Below are positions 11,294 to 51,100 of a DNA stretch of 64,000 nt, in pieces. Where the stretch lies: positions 48,967,755-49,031,754 of the forward strand of contig CM048853.1 in NCBI GenBank assembly GCA_026545225.1, in the 5' to 3' direction. The notes below the pieces were generated by a model. The model was not told the origin of the DNA and made no database searches. It worked only from the letters and a program-made list of their open reading frames with translations. Both the position numbers and the translations under genes were made by a program. This DNA is from Cornus controversa. Lineage: Eukaryota > Streptophyta > Magnoliopsida > Cornales > Cornaceae. The stretch's first letter is position 1. Each line of letters starts with the position of its first letter.

Positions 11294-11327
<34 letters not shown>

Positions 11328-11433
11328 TATTAGTCATCGTGTCCCCTTGGTGTCTGTATCCTATTTTTTTTACGATTTGTCGTATCCATGTCGTGTCGTA
11401 TCTGTGTCCTATATCCGTATCGGTGCTTCTTAG
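10877..11433. mobile_element. Non-autonomous TIR element (GAAGCACGGA family), copy 2
   Basis: Ends TTAGGAAGCACGG and (reverse complement) CTAAGAAGCACCG, flanked by an exact 8-bp duplication GTTATCAC (10,869-10,876 and 11,434-11,441). The main gene carries the empty site GTTATCACCCAATG at about 44,485. The interior matches copy 1 in opposite orientation and includes a (TA)n run near 11,297-11,324. Confidence 0.85.
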
Positions 11434-11692
11434 GTTATCACCCAATGTTGGTCCTAACTATATGAGGTGCTAGGGGGACAAGATTGGAGGCATACATAAC
11501 ATTTGGCATTATTTTGTATAAAGAGGTTACTCTTATACTTCAACTTATGTTTTCATAATTGTCATCCCAAACTTTGTAATTGCACAAATCAATGACCGCT
11601 ATATATAATTTATATATAGTTATTTATAAATGTGTATAATAACGATAGAAAAGTGCATGCATGAACGTTTCATAAAACCACAAGAGGCATTG

Positions 11693-11860
11693 ATAAGAAG
11701 CACAGACACTTCTAAGAAGTCGTGTCTGCATTGGACACAAGTTGAACACTGACACCTATTGGATACTCATGAATATATGTTTGATAAATCTTGGACGTGT
11801 CCATAAATTGATAATAATATTCTTGAATTCAGCTACATACCCGACACTTCTTGAACATAT
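11693..11860. mobile_element. Degenerate relative of the GAAGCACGGA TIR family
   Basis: Starts TAAGAAGCACAGACACT and continues with scattered GGACAC/GACACC motifs, as in the subterminal parts of copies 1 and 2. The other end may be near 13,295-13,335 (GCCGTGTCAG...GTGCCCATATCC), which would put the L1 fragment inside it. Boundaries uncertain. Confidence 0.45.
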
Positions 11861-11977
11861 ACTAACATTTGACAATTGAATCTTATATAAGCTTTATCTT
11901 ACCATTAAAAAAAGATATATGAAACTTTTTTAATATTTGACAATATAAAATAGAAAAAAAGAAAGAAAGAGAAGTAA

Positions 11978-12560
11978 ATATTCATATATATATGTAAACA
12001 CACTCATACAAATATATGTTATGTCTTTCTCTATGCAACACGCAAGCATATTTGCTTTAAGGTGAAATATGGCCGACACATTAGCTTTTGGGAGGATTGT
12101 TGGTGTGGTGACAGGCCCTTGGAGAGAGTTTTTCTGAGTCTAGCCAGGACTGCGAGGGATGGATATGTTTTGGTCGCTTACTGCTATCATCTTGATGACA
12201 GGAGGTTGACTTGGGACGTGCAGTTCGAGAGGCTTATTGCTTTGGTCGCTTTGTACATATGCATATAAATATTCATATATACATGTAAACACACTCATAC
12301 AAATAAATGTTATGTCTTTCTCTATGCAACACACAAGCATATTTGATTTAAGGTGAAGGATGGCCGACATATCAGCTTTTGGGAGGATTGTTGGTGTGGT
12401 GACAGGCCCTTGGAGAGAGTTTTTTTGAGTCTAGCCAGGACTGCGAGGGACATACATGTTTTGGTCGCTTACTGCTGTCATCTTGATGACGGGAGGTTGA
12501 CTTGGGACGTACTATTCGAGAGGCTCTTACATGACTGGGAGATTGAGGACATGGTTGAGT
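11978..12560. repeat. 290-bp tandem duplication spanning a LINE junction
   Basis: About 11,978-12,267 is repeated at about 12,268-12,530, with period 290. Each unit contains about 75 bp of non-LINE sequence (GTAAACACACTCATACAAAT...) followed by the first about 190 bp of the L1 fragment. The duplication therefore happened after the LINE landed. Confidence 0.8.
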
Positions 12561-13266
12561 TCTTGGCTATGCTTTATAGCCAGGCTATTTCTGGGGTGGG
12601 GATGGATGAGTAGGTGTGGATGGGTTCAAGACAGGGGAGGTTTGATGTTAAATCCTTTTATCGCCAGTTGCTAGGTATCCAGAGGCTTTCTTTCTGTGGA
12701 AAGGAATTTGACGTTCGAAGGCCCCACTGAAAGTGGCCTTCTTTGGATGGATAGCAGCTCTGGAAAGGATTTCAACCACTGACAATTTGTGAAGGCGGGG
12801 TCGAATATATGTTAATTGGTGTTGTATGTGTAAAAGAGATGAGGAGACGGTGGATCATCTTCTTTTGCATTGCCCTAGGGCAAAGGAAGGTTGGGATTTG
12901 TTGTGTGTCATTTTTGGAATTTAGTGGGTCATGCCTAAGTCTTCGAGGAGCTTGATTGACGCTTGGAACGGATGTCTAGTCAGATCTCAGGTTAGGGATG
13001 CTTGGAAGCTCCCCTTTGCCTCTAATGGGCAGTATGGAGAGAGAGGAATAGGAGATCCTTCGATGGGGTTGAATCTCCTTGGGGTGTATTTAGATATTCT
13101 GTGCTTAGTTCTTTATTCTTTTGGGTTATGGGCTCTAATTGTAAATTGATAGATGATCTTTTGGATTTTGTGGATAGCTTGAGGTTATAGGTTTTTGTGT
13201 AGCTTGCTTTGGGACGCTTCCCCCTTTTGGGAACTTTTTAATGAATATTTACTTATAAAAAAAAAT
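12062..13266 (+). mobile_element. L1-type LINE, C-terminal end and tail
   Basis: Frames read ISFWEDCWCGDRPLERVF..LART, LTWDV.FERL, then a decayed zf-RVT-like section (WCCMCKRDEETVDHLLLHC-like residues near 12,815-12,880), as in the C-terminus of plant L1 LINE polymerases. It ends with an A-rich tail at 13,257-13,265. Heavily 5'-truncated, with the start present twice through the 290-bp duplication. Lies in the 5'UTR intron of copy A; not found in the main gene. Confidence 0.78.
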
Positions 13267-13744
13267 ACACAGCTGATTTGTATTATGACCTTCTATATGC
13301 CGTGTCAGTTTCTTGTGCCCATATCCATACTTTTTGTAGCATCAATATAGTTGATAAAACAGGGAAATGCTAATAAAGATGGTTTTCACATATAAAAGGA
13401 AAGATAGTGACAGAAACCAATTAGAAGAGCAAATATGGGGTGCTGAAGCCTTGAACACAAAAACAAAATTTAAAGCATTAGCTTTTCTGGGTTTGTATAT
13501 CGAAGCATGGGCACAACTTCATATAAGACTGAACCTGAAACTAAGGAATTTTAACAAAGCCATTCCTTTTCAAAACTAGCAGATGCAAGATCATTACATA
13601 TCTAACAGGAGTAGTTTCAGTCTTCTTGAGGATATAAACAAAATCATATCATCACAGCACTGTACAATCCAATGGAGAATTATAATAAATAATTACTGGC
13701 TCAATGATCCATACCTGCCTGGCCAACCTCAATTTGGAGGAGTC

Positions 13745-13960
13745 AGAACTGCGCCAGCTTTGGCGGAACTATCACACAGCAGGTTCACACTATGTGATTT
13801 TTTGTATCTCAAGGGACCATTTTCATACTTAGCTCTTCTATTAGGTGGTAACCCACTGGCTTTGATTTCTGAACCATGTAATAGAATTACAATCGTTTTG
13901 CCTGTTGGAGAAGGGTTGTTTCTCTTATGAGGTGAACTGTACTTATGGCATCCCCTGGTC
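13745..13960 (-). other. Unrecognised open, coding-like stretch
   Basis: About 70 codons on the minus strand are open (including GKTIVILLHGSEIKASGLPP and RRAKYENGPLRYKKSHSVN). I do not recognise the protein. It lies in the 5'UTR intron of copy A, in a part not shared with the main gene. It could be a captured gene fragment or chance. No splice sites or start codon could be assigned with confidence. Confidence 0.25.
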
Positions 13961-14616
13961 CCACCCCCGCCACTATCTCAATCGATCATCCTTCTATGAT
14001 TAAAAATTAGATGAAAAAGGCTTTCACAGGAGTTGCTTTATTAATGACGTTCTGTATTAGGTGTGGTATACAATCTTAGTTCTAGCTTTATGTTTTTTCC
14101 TCTTTGGGCGTCATCTGTGTGCCTCTTCTAAATCTGTATATTATTTTCAAAGAATAATATACAGATTTATCATAATAACCTCACATTTTGGACTATTCTA
14201 ACTATTTAGTGAATATGAATGAATCTTGGTAAGTGGGCTATCTAGCATGGATTGTCAGATTGGAACTAGAGTAACTGTAACTAGGCAGGTTTAATGCCCC
14301 CCATGTTACCTTAACTTTACATGCATAATATATTTGTGCGTGTATGCTTGTGCATGTATGAGTAAGACAACTTATGATATAGATTTAGAGAGTCAAACCA
14401 GAATAAAGCACCATTTCATTATTGTTTAGTGGGATAGAGAGAAAACACTATAAACAGAAAACAGAAAGAGATATATGAAGAGCATCTGTACATGTAATGT
14501 GGCCGTCAAGAAATCTGGGTAATATAACTCATTGTTTTCGGAATGCTATATGTAATCAATTTTGAACAGAAGCAAATGAATAATTCAAACGGGGGAGAGA
14601 GAGAGAGAGTACATAC

Positions 14617-14835
14617 CAGCAGAGACTTGGAGTTATTGAAGTGGATCAATGGAAGCAGGGATTAAATAATTATAGACGAAGTTTGCAGGAAGATCTGAAC
14701 TTTGCCACGTCATCATTAGTCGAGGGATTTGCGCATCAAAGTTTGTCTTAGCCAACGGTCAAATTTTGAGATCCAATTCGATCCGAAATTGATGAAATTT
14801 AATCTAATAATTTGAATTCAATAATATGTTAAATA
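14617..14835 (-). promoter_or_regulatory. Copy A 5'UTR exon and promoter-proximal block
   Basis: A donor (GTATGTACTC, exon edge 14,617) and about 200 bp upstream match the corresponding block of the main gene (45,811-46,000). The match includes the downstream-of-start GGCTAAGAC.AACTTTGATG and CTCGACTAATGAT.ACGTGGCAA segments. Conservation stops near 14,835, marking the approximate edge of the duplicated segment. ACGTGG is a G-box-like core. The transcription start is not determinable from sequence alone. Confidence 0.6.
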
Positions 14836-16475
14836 CAGTAAATAAATTGGACATTCGTGGTCAAACGTTGATCCGGTGATTTCGGAAGAATGTAACAGAT
14901 CTCTTGTTCGAGACTGCTCTGAAGAATGCATGGATAGTGTTGCATGTGCGGAAACAGAGGATGCCGTTGTAACCAACATTTGGAAGAACATTAACAATGC
15001 TACCATGGCAGAAGCGTTGGCTCTCAGGTGGTGGGGGTATTATTGACCTTTCGTTCAATATGATTAAGGGCAAGACTGACTTTTGTCTTTTGGGTTATTT
15101 ATTAGTGCATTTTTGGTAAAGTGATATGTGGAGAACAAATAAATAATAGCCTAAAAAGGTGGTGAGAGTACTCTAGACCAAGTGTATGTGATCATACAGT
15201 CAAAAGTTTCAAATACAATGCTACTTTTTTTTTATCCAATGTTATTTGAATACTTTTTTTTTATGCAATGTTATTTGAATACTGTCATTTTATTTCTGGA
15301 TAAATTAGATTGATATTTTATAAAGTTTTGTCAATATATTATTTGTAAAATAATCCTAATTTTCATGTCAGAGCTATCGAGAGAATGTCTTTTATAAAAT
15401 TTCGTCAATATATACTTATCTCTTATATTGTTTGTAAAATAACACTAACCTCTCGTGTCAGAGTTATCGAAAATATGTCATTAACGATTTTTATATAATT
15501 ACAATTCATATCTTACAACATCACACAAATTCATGATTCTTGTATCCATGTTGACCACACTATGTTAATCGAAGAAAATACAGTATTATATAAATACAAA
15601 TATCAAGAAAGGTCAGTAAAATTTTACAAACAAGAGAGGATATCAATGTTACAAAAATACAAACCTCAAGTGATGACAGTTTAATTTTACAAACAAGAGG
15701 AGAGGTAAATCTATATTAAAGTTCAATGTAATTTACCCATTTTTTAAAAAAAATTGCCTCCAAAAGTTATCCCAAAAAAAAAAAAAAATCCTTTAAAACT
15801 AAAACTCATTAATTAACCACTTAAACCAAATAGTTAAATTCAAAAAATGCAAAAGGGCTACGAGTAGTCCAATGCAAGAGGTTCTCAGTCCCAAACCTCT
15901 AGATAATTTTACCATTACGCCAAGGCCCACTCCCAAATGCAGTGATGTTTAGTCATCCTAATGCAACCAAAAGTAGCTGGATAGTAAACATACCAGTCAC
16001 CCTAATGCAACCACAAAGTTATCCAAATGCAACACTTCCATACAAGACATCCTTGCATCCCCTATAAAAATCCTAAAGAAAAAGGCTTAATGTGAACCAA
16101 GACTGACAGATACTGTCAATATAAAACCTTGAATGGTGCAAGTCACACCACAAAAAGGCTGCAAAGTAGTAGAGCAACTCAACTGGCCTAGAAAAAATTT
16201 TCCAGCTACCAAATGAAACACAGGTTAAAAGAACATCCTCTTTCTCATTGGACACTTTAACGCGGTCGAGGTTGATTGAACTGATCATCAAAACAAAGTT
16301 TTCATGAAAACTTGGTTTTGTAACGAAGTTCTTGCAGTCCTATAAAAAATTAAATAGATAAATAAATAAAAAGCAAAACAAAACATGATTCAGGAAAATG
16401 TTATATTTTGTAGTTCACATATTCTATTCATTCTTCATTACATTCCAGTCATACAATCTCAGTTCCCCCTAAAAT
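14836..16475. other. Intergenic, between copy A promoter and main GH2 3' end
   Basis: No gene supported. Contains duplicated short blocks at about 15,225-15,480 (two about 30-bp copies, then two about 110-bp copies containing GTCAGAGYTATCGA), an A-run near 15,776-15,788, and a SINE fragment. The short minus-strand frame at 16,073-16,291 has no recognisable domain. Confidence 0.6.
15845..15936 (-). mobile_element. Degenerate Au-like SINE fragment
   Basis: On the minus strand GGGCCTTGGCGTAATGGTAA resembles the A-box head of plant Au SINEs, and GAACCTCTTGCA follows at the position of the family's CAGCCTCTTGCA. The B box is poorly kept and the 3' part is missing. Confidence 0.5.
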
Positions 16476-16481
16476 TTTATT
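16476..16481 (-). terminator. Likely polyadenylation signal of main GH2 gene
   Basis: AATAAA on the minus strand, about 110 bp past the stop codon, followed by a T/G-rich stretch. Placement fits a plant 3'UTR; the cleavage site is unknown. Confidence 0.5.
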
Positions 16482-16590
16482 TCCCACTCAAATATGTGGT
16501 TCGTCTACTTCTAGCCAAAAGTTTAGAAAGCAACATAAGGCCAACAGATAATATGCTTATATGAGGCTCAAACATCATGCTGTTGTTCTT

Positions 16591-44356
<27,766 letters not shown>

Positions 44357-45810
44357 CACAAAATCAAAAGTTCCAACTGCATTACAATAGGCCCATAGTT
44401 TAGCTAGGAAATGATAAGCATAAAAATCAGATATATTCACAATTAGCACATACACATTAATATAATATTATATATATATATAAGGTTATCACCCAATGCT
44501 GGTCCTGACTATATGAGGTGCTAGGGGGACCAGATTTGAGGCATACATAACATTTGGCATTATTTTGTATAAAGTGATTACTCTTATACTCAGAACTTAT
44601 GTTATCATACTTGTCAGCCCAAACTTTGTCATTGCACCAAGCAATGACCCCTATATATAGTTATTTATAGTTATATTGGAATGTTAATGTGTTACCAAAA
44701 TCGATGTCATAAACTTCATCTTTACAAGGTCATAGAACCTCAGCTGTGCAATATTCTATTATATGCTTGACAAAGGTAAGTAAAAGAAAATAACGATAGG
44801 AACTTAATTTCACGTGAATTTGATGATAGTTTGGGGTACACATAATGATGGAGAAGATTCAGGGTATTTCATTGAAAGATCTATTTTTGACAAATTTTCT
44901 AACAGAAGGAAAAAGGGGTTAGGCCATCTAAAGTGAAGGTGGTTGTCCATTATTCTTTTGCTGATTTGAAATATTTAAAATCTGCAATGTGCTGCAGAAA
45001 GTTACAGTCTTTTCTATGAAACTGCATGTGACTGAGTTGAAGTTTACAAAGACTATCATAAGGCATTAGATGTGAAGCTTTGAGTCTATAAATTGCAAGT
45101 GTATGGTCATTGCATTTTTGGATAAGTTCCGAGTCTTTCGATCATCCAATTGTCACATTCATTGTAATAGAATCCCTCGAACAGCTTAATCTTTTAAATG
45201 AATTCAAATAACTAAAAGTAATCTAATCAAGCTGATTTTTTTTATTTTTTTTATGCATTTGATTATATAAGAGGGACCTACAAAAGAAAATTTCCCAATG
45301 CTGATACTGATAAATTTGGCTTTAAGAAATTCTGGAAAGCTGCAAAGACATCAAATCTCTCTCTGTATATATGCGTGTCTGTACTTCCGTATACAGCTGA
45401 AAAATGGAATACCAGCTAAACACAATAGAAAGGTAACGATCTTACCCTTCATCATGTACCCAAATTCAAGTCATGCAATGAGCATATAAGTGGAACCCAT
45501 CATTGGGTTCTGAGTAAATGGCCATTGAGCAATATTAGAAGCGAAGTAACAAAGACATCAATTTTCTCATCGATATGTATGAAATACTCTAATTTCTGTG
45601 ACTGTCTGTAGACATGGTCCATGTATATACACACACACGAATAATATATATATATATATATTGATTGTTCCCCTCAAGAATTCTGGGTAACATCCATCAT
45701 TATTTCTGCAATGCTATGTCTAATCAATATTGAACAGACTGGAGTAGAACCAAAACCTATCAGATTATAAACAAATGAAATAGTTGAGAGAGAGAATAAT
45801 GAGTACATAC

Positions 45811-46050
45811 CAGCAGATTTGGAGCTGTTGCAGTAGGTCAATGGAACCCGGGATTGATTGATCTGAAGTTTATCCGAACTTGCCACGTTATCATTAGTCG
45901 AGGATACTCATCAAAGTTCGTCTTAGCCAGTCAAATTGATCGGATTCGATCCAAATTTGGTAAATATTTAATCTAATAATTTGAAGTCAATAATCTGTCA
46001 AATAAACCAATTGAATATCAATTATGATATCTTAAATAATTATTGGCTAA
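45811..46050 (-). promoter_or_regulatory. Main GH2 5'UTR exon and promoter-proximal region
   Basis: The 5'UTR exon ends at 45,811 (donor GTATGTACTC); the UTR intron runs to about 44,380. Upstream sequence conserved with copy A includes CTCGACTAATGATAACGTGG and GGCTAAGACGAACTTTGATG. A weak TATA-like TTAAATATTT lies near 45,965 and GCCAAT near 46,045. The start site is inferred only. Confidence 0.55.
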
Positions 46051-46168
46051 CTCAGTGTTAAAGGCTTAAACAAGTGCCAGATGGCTGAATCTCCGTAGAG
46101 TTGGACAAGTTTTACGATGCACGTGATGTACACGAGTGAATTTCGTTCGTATAGGTACAACCCTTGTT

Positions 46169-46260
46169 ATGAAACTCACTGCATGTGTCGTAGATCTTCT
46201 CGTAGAATTGAAGTATGAAAACTCATTACATATGTTATAGATCTTCTCGTAGAATTGAAG
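46169..46260. repeat. 47-bp direct repeat, two copies
   Basis: Unit TATGAAA.TCA.T.CATRTG..., with TAGATCTTCTCGTAGAATTG at 46,191 and 46,238. Just upstream of the GH2 promoter. Confidence 0.8.
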
Positions 46261-46344
46261 TATGGAAGATTTGGCTAGAGAGTTTTTTTTTTCCATTAAA
46301 TATATCCAAATTTAGACAAATGAGTGATTTTTAACTTAGAAAGT

Positions 46345-46500
46345 ACGAGCACTTTACCGAGGGTGTTATATCTGTGTCGGATACTCTTCGGACACTTCGT
46401 AAAAGTGTCCTGACATTTTTTTTAGACACTTTTCGAATACTGCTTGGACACTCTTTGGATATTCTTCAAACACGTGTCGGACACTTCATAACAGTAATGT
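46345..46500. mobile_element. Fragment related to the GAAGCACGGA TIR family
   Basis: Dense GACACTT/GGACACT/GTGTCGGACAC motifs as in the subterminal parts of the elements at 1,177 and 10,877, but no second end was found. Confidence 0.35.
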
Positions 46501-47639
46501 ACATTCAAGTATTTCGAAAGAAAATTATATGCGACTAAATTATGATTAAAAATATAAGCTAAATATATGTAGAAAACTAAATAAGTCTGATTCTTTAATC
46601 TATTTGTCTACTTTTGTTTATAGTTTGTTTGGTTATTAATTGCTTGATAATAAATTGAAGTATTTTTGTAATGTAGTATTTTTTTGTTAAATAATTAATA
46701 TATATTAATATATTCCCGATCAAATTTATGGTTGTATTAAAACTAACACTCATCATTGAGGCTTCCTTTAGATATACACGGGAGAAAAAAAAGAAAAAAA
46801 AAGGATGACATTAATTACCCGATAAAAGAAAAAGAAATGATAACAATAACCTCTCTTATGCTTAGAAAAATAGAAAAAAATATTCTTATTTGAATAAGAT
46901 AGAAGAAAAAAAATGATAGCAATAAACTTACTTTCATATCTTTTGTATTTAGTCATAATAATTTAATTTGAACTAATATAATATAATGTATAATACTCAA
47001 TGCATATTATGTATCATTTGATTGGCCTATGTTGGATGAAAAAGAAAACTTTAATCAAGAGTGTTAACTACTCTCAAGTCTAGACTGTAATTTAGTGTTC
47101 ACTGCAAAATTTGAAGAGGTATGCAGGTAGTATTATCTTTTACATGTTGATATACTATTTTCACTTTTGATATAGACCTCTGGGTCACAGCTTTTGTCCT
47201 AAAAAAAATCATATAAGAATTGATCTATAAATAATTCGTTAAATTATCTCATCAAATCAAATTAAAAGTATTTGTCGTCGAATAGTTAGAGGTACCCTAG
47301 GCAAAATCCGTAGAAATAGTATAAAACATGAATCCTAAGATTTGAGAGCTAACTAGCTATTAAAAATTACAGAAAAAATTCTCAGAATTTATTTCTCTCT
47401 ACTTTATATTTTAATAAAATAAGTAACACTATTGTCTCAGATAAATGAGGTGGAAATGCACTTTTTGAGACTGAAAATATTTTTGAGAAAAAGACATTAA
47501 TACTTTATTGAAAAAAATGCTTTGGATTCAGATTTTAAAAAAGTCATTGCTGCTTTAATATAGCTAATGCAAAACACGTTAAAATCATACCATAAAACTA
47601 AACACCATTTTTTCTACATTTGACCCCATCCGATATAAA
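46501..47639. other. AT-rich intergenic stretch
   Basis: No gene, RNA or recognisable repeat family seen. Confidence 0.5.
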
Positions 47640-48185
47640 TATATATATATAATTGCCTTAATTGCATATGAATAGAATTGGCCACATGAATTTTCTACCT
47701 CCAATGTTTTCTATTACTGTCATTTCACATAACTCCGCCTGTGTTCTATACACAGCCGGTCTCAAACTTGATTAAAAGAGGAGAGTTGCATCAGATAACT
47801 TGACAATCGTTATAAAACTCTATCATGACCAATATAAACAGAAATTTTTGACAAAGATTATGACCTTAAATAAAGCGGAATAAAAATATAGAATTCATGT
47901 AACCAACCCCAATTAGTTGGAAAAAAAAACTTGGTGGTTATTGTTGGCATTGTTATTTTACATACTATATTTAGTTTTCTAAAGTTGTTTTTAAAAACCT
48001 CATCTCGTATTATTTTTTGTCGCCCTCTCCATTTCTCACTTTATATAACAACTAGTTTTTCTCGTTTCACTAGCGTGTCATTAAATCTCCAATGTATGTA
48101 TCGAAACCATCTAAATCTATTCTCTCTAATTTTTTGGTATTACTCTTAATTTTTTTCTTACACTTTCATTAGTAATTCTATCTCT
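47640..48185. mobile_element. Rearranged RTE-type LINE pieces
   Basis: Minus-strand 3'-end sequence (GAATAGAATTGGCCACATGA; CCTCATCTCGTATTATTTTT) resembles the LINE at 7,014-7,735. Between the pieces, 47,745-47,930 contains plus-strand RTE-like GCCGGTCTCAAACTTGATTA. The opposed orientations suggest inversion or twin insertion. Confidence 0.55.
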
Positions 48186-48199
48186 ACTAGTCACTAATG

Positions 48200-51100
48200 A
48201 GTGTCACTTTATTGACACCCCCTAAGGTTTAAGGTATTATCAAGTGACTACAACTTTGTGCAATTTTGTCACCAACACCCCTGAGTTTTGTGTTGTATAT
48301 CACATATATCCCTTCCTGCCAAAAATAGATTGTGTTAGACAAAAAAAATTTATGGTGAAAAGACCATACTACCTTTGACTTTTGACCTAACAGTTTTAAT
48401 ACTAAAACTACCTATTTAACCCTACCTAATGGACCAAAATGCCCTCAATTATACCCTATTATTACATACCCACTGTTATTACATTATATATATATGTGTG
48501 TGTGTGTGTGTACATATATATGCTGAGCACCACACTGCCATCGACCACCACCATCACAGGTGGCCACTAACCACAACCATTATTCATCATCCCTTCCAAT
48601 CTTTTTTCACGTTTCCAGCAACGCTAAACGCTGACAGCCTGTTCCAACCTCCTCTCTGTACCTCCGGCCTCCAACAAACCTAAATTTTATACCAATCAAC
48701 TCCTCATGGATTCGCTTTCATTTTGATATAAAAATCTCCATCAATAATAGTTTAGATTGAAAATCCTCAATTCTAAAATTTCTAGGGTTCATGTGAACAA
48801 TCCATTCTCTCTTCAAATCAGCCACCTATCACATCAAATTAGACAGTTAATTACATACCCAGTTTATATTCCTCATCGACTTCCACTAATTTCATTCAAT
48901 ATAACCTAGATATATATATATATGTAAGTATGTATATACTTCTATACACAGGGACTCTACAAGCAACCCATTTGTGGCCCAGGCACCAAGCACACCCATC
49001 ATCTATAAACGTTTCACCCAGTGGTTGTGGTTATGGTGGTGGCGGCGGCTATGGTGGTTAGTTGTGGTTATGGTTATGGTTTTATGGCGGTAGTTGGTGG
49101 CAGTGGTGGTGGTGGTTATGGTTGTGGTTAGTGGCAGTGGTGCTCAGTGGTTTCCTCTCCCCTCTCTCTACATATGTATAAATAAATATATATATATAAA
49201 ATATGTAATAACAGTGAAATGGTTGTGGTGGTTGGAGGAGGAGATGAGAGAGAGAGAAGCGGTGGTAGTGGCGGCGACTGTGGTGGCGGCTTAGTGGCGG
49301 TGGTGGTTGGTGTTAGGGTTTCTGTGACAGCTCAAAAAAAATTTATTTTTCAAATTATAATTACGGGTCGGTGACTTTTAAGCATGATTAGTCACTTAAT
49401 GACGTATTTAGTGAATTTAAATAATCCTTTTTATGTTTTCGGTTACGGGTGTGGGATCAGAATGGATTCGGGTAAACCAAGAGGTAACTACAGACACTTG
49501 AGAGTGGCATAGGAGTGTGGATGTATGTTTAAGGGCATAAGTAAAGTTTTGAAAATAGAGGAAATGATGGTTTGCAAATAGATGCAAAGTGACCATAACA
49601 AGGAGTAAAAAAATGAGAGATTAAGGGTTTAGTTGCAAAGTGGAATATATTAATTATATATATATGATATGTATGTATAATAAGAGAGAAAAAATTAAAT
49701 TTTTTTGGGCTTTTCTCTCTCTCTCGGTCGGATCTCTCTCTCTTTCTATAAAGTTTTCTTCTTCTCCATCTCTCTTCAATTTGAGGGTCTAGAAGTGGGA
49801 TTTGAGGGTGGAGCCAAGAATTAAAGTTGCTCCCCTCACTCTCCTCTTCGATTTGATCTGTGGAAAGTTGTCGTTGGAGGAGTTTCCAATTGAGTCTTCA
49901 ACAACCAAGCTTGGATTTGAGGTAGGGGTATCTCTTCCTCCCTAAGTGTCAATTTTATAGGTTGAATTGTGTGTTTCTTGTGGGGTTAACATGTTAGGTA
50001 AAGTTAGGAGGTTGGGTTTCCCTCTCTTTGTTGCATTTATTATATGATTGCATGTTAAAGAGGCGATTTATGTGTATTACATGTTATAGAGTTGATATAT
50101 GTATGACATGTATGAGGTTTATGGTAAATGCTATGTGAAAAGCATGATTTGGTGTTTCTTGAGCATGTAATTTGTTGCCAAAGTATAGAGCCTTGTAAAT
50201 GTATGCTAAATTTCATTATTTGGTGATATTTGTGGTGTTGATAGCATACATGGTGTTTAATAAAACGTCCCAAAGAGGATTTTTCTTTGAAAATGTAACG
50301 TGGGGCTTCGAAGTATGCCCACCCATGTCTCTTTTGTTAAAGTTTTGAAAAATCATGAACCATTTGTGTGTGTGTAAATATGCATTGCTTAAAAGCATTC
50401 ATTTGATAATGTTGCTCATGTGGTGAATATTTTATGTATGTCTAAATGCTCTAGCATATGCCATGTAGCCGATAGGGATTCTATGACTTACATTCATATA
50501 GGTCAGCGTCGGGTTGGCATTTAGGTGGGGTTGGGGTATCTCTACTGAGCCGCTGTGTTATTCACCCCTTTATTCTAAACTTTTTTACAGTGAAATCCTT
50601 GTAATGACTATAATCTTGGAATTCATAGGTACTACAGTTTACTCTTGGACCAAACTTAATTTATGGATTGTAAAATTATGATTTCTTCTTGTGTTATAAC
50701 TTGATGTATGAATCTTTCACAAGTAGATGAGTTGGGAATGGAATGGAATGAATATGGGGTTTGAAGGGATGGACTTTAATTATGTTTTTGAATAATTATG
50801 CTTGAAGTATAATTTGGATGGAATGGATGATTTGGAATGTAAAGATTGTAAATTTATGATTTCATTCAACTGTTGTAAGTTGTGTGAATGTTTTGATAGT
50901 GGTTGAAGGATTGTAACAACTATTTGGGGGAAAACATGCCCAAAAATGTTCATTTTGGATTCATGGAGTATTCAGGAGAATTTATTTTATTTTTTGGTAG
51001 GTTTTAATCATGATTTAAGTCATTCTTTAAGTTGAATTATGACTTGGTAAAGTGATTGAATGCTTTGAGGCTTGAAAAATCAAGTTTTGGAATGTTTTTA

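Noticed and set aside
48429-48683. 84-codon plus-strand frame
   Set aside because: Driven by GT/TA microsatellite and histidine-coding simple sequence inside the TIR element.
49020-49310. Glycine/valine-rich protein gene
   Set aside because: Low-complexity GGT repeats inside a TIR element; no start context, splice sites or conserved domain.
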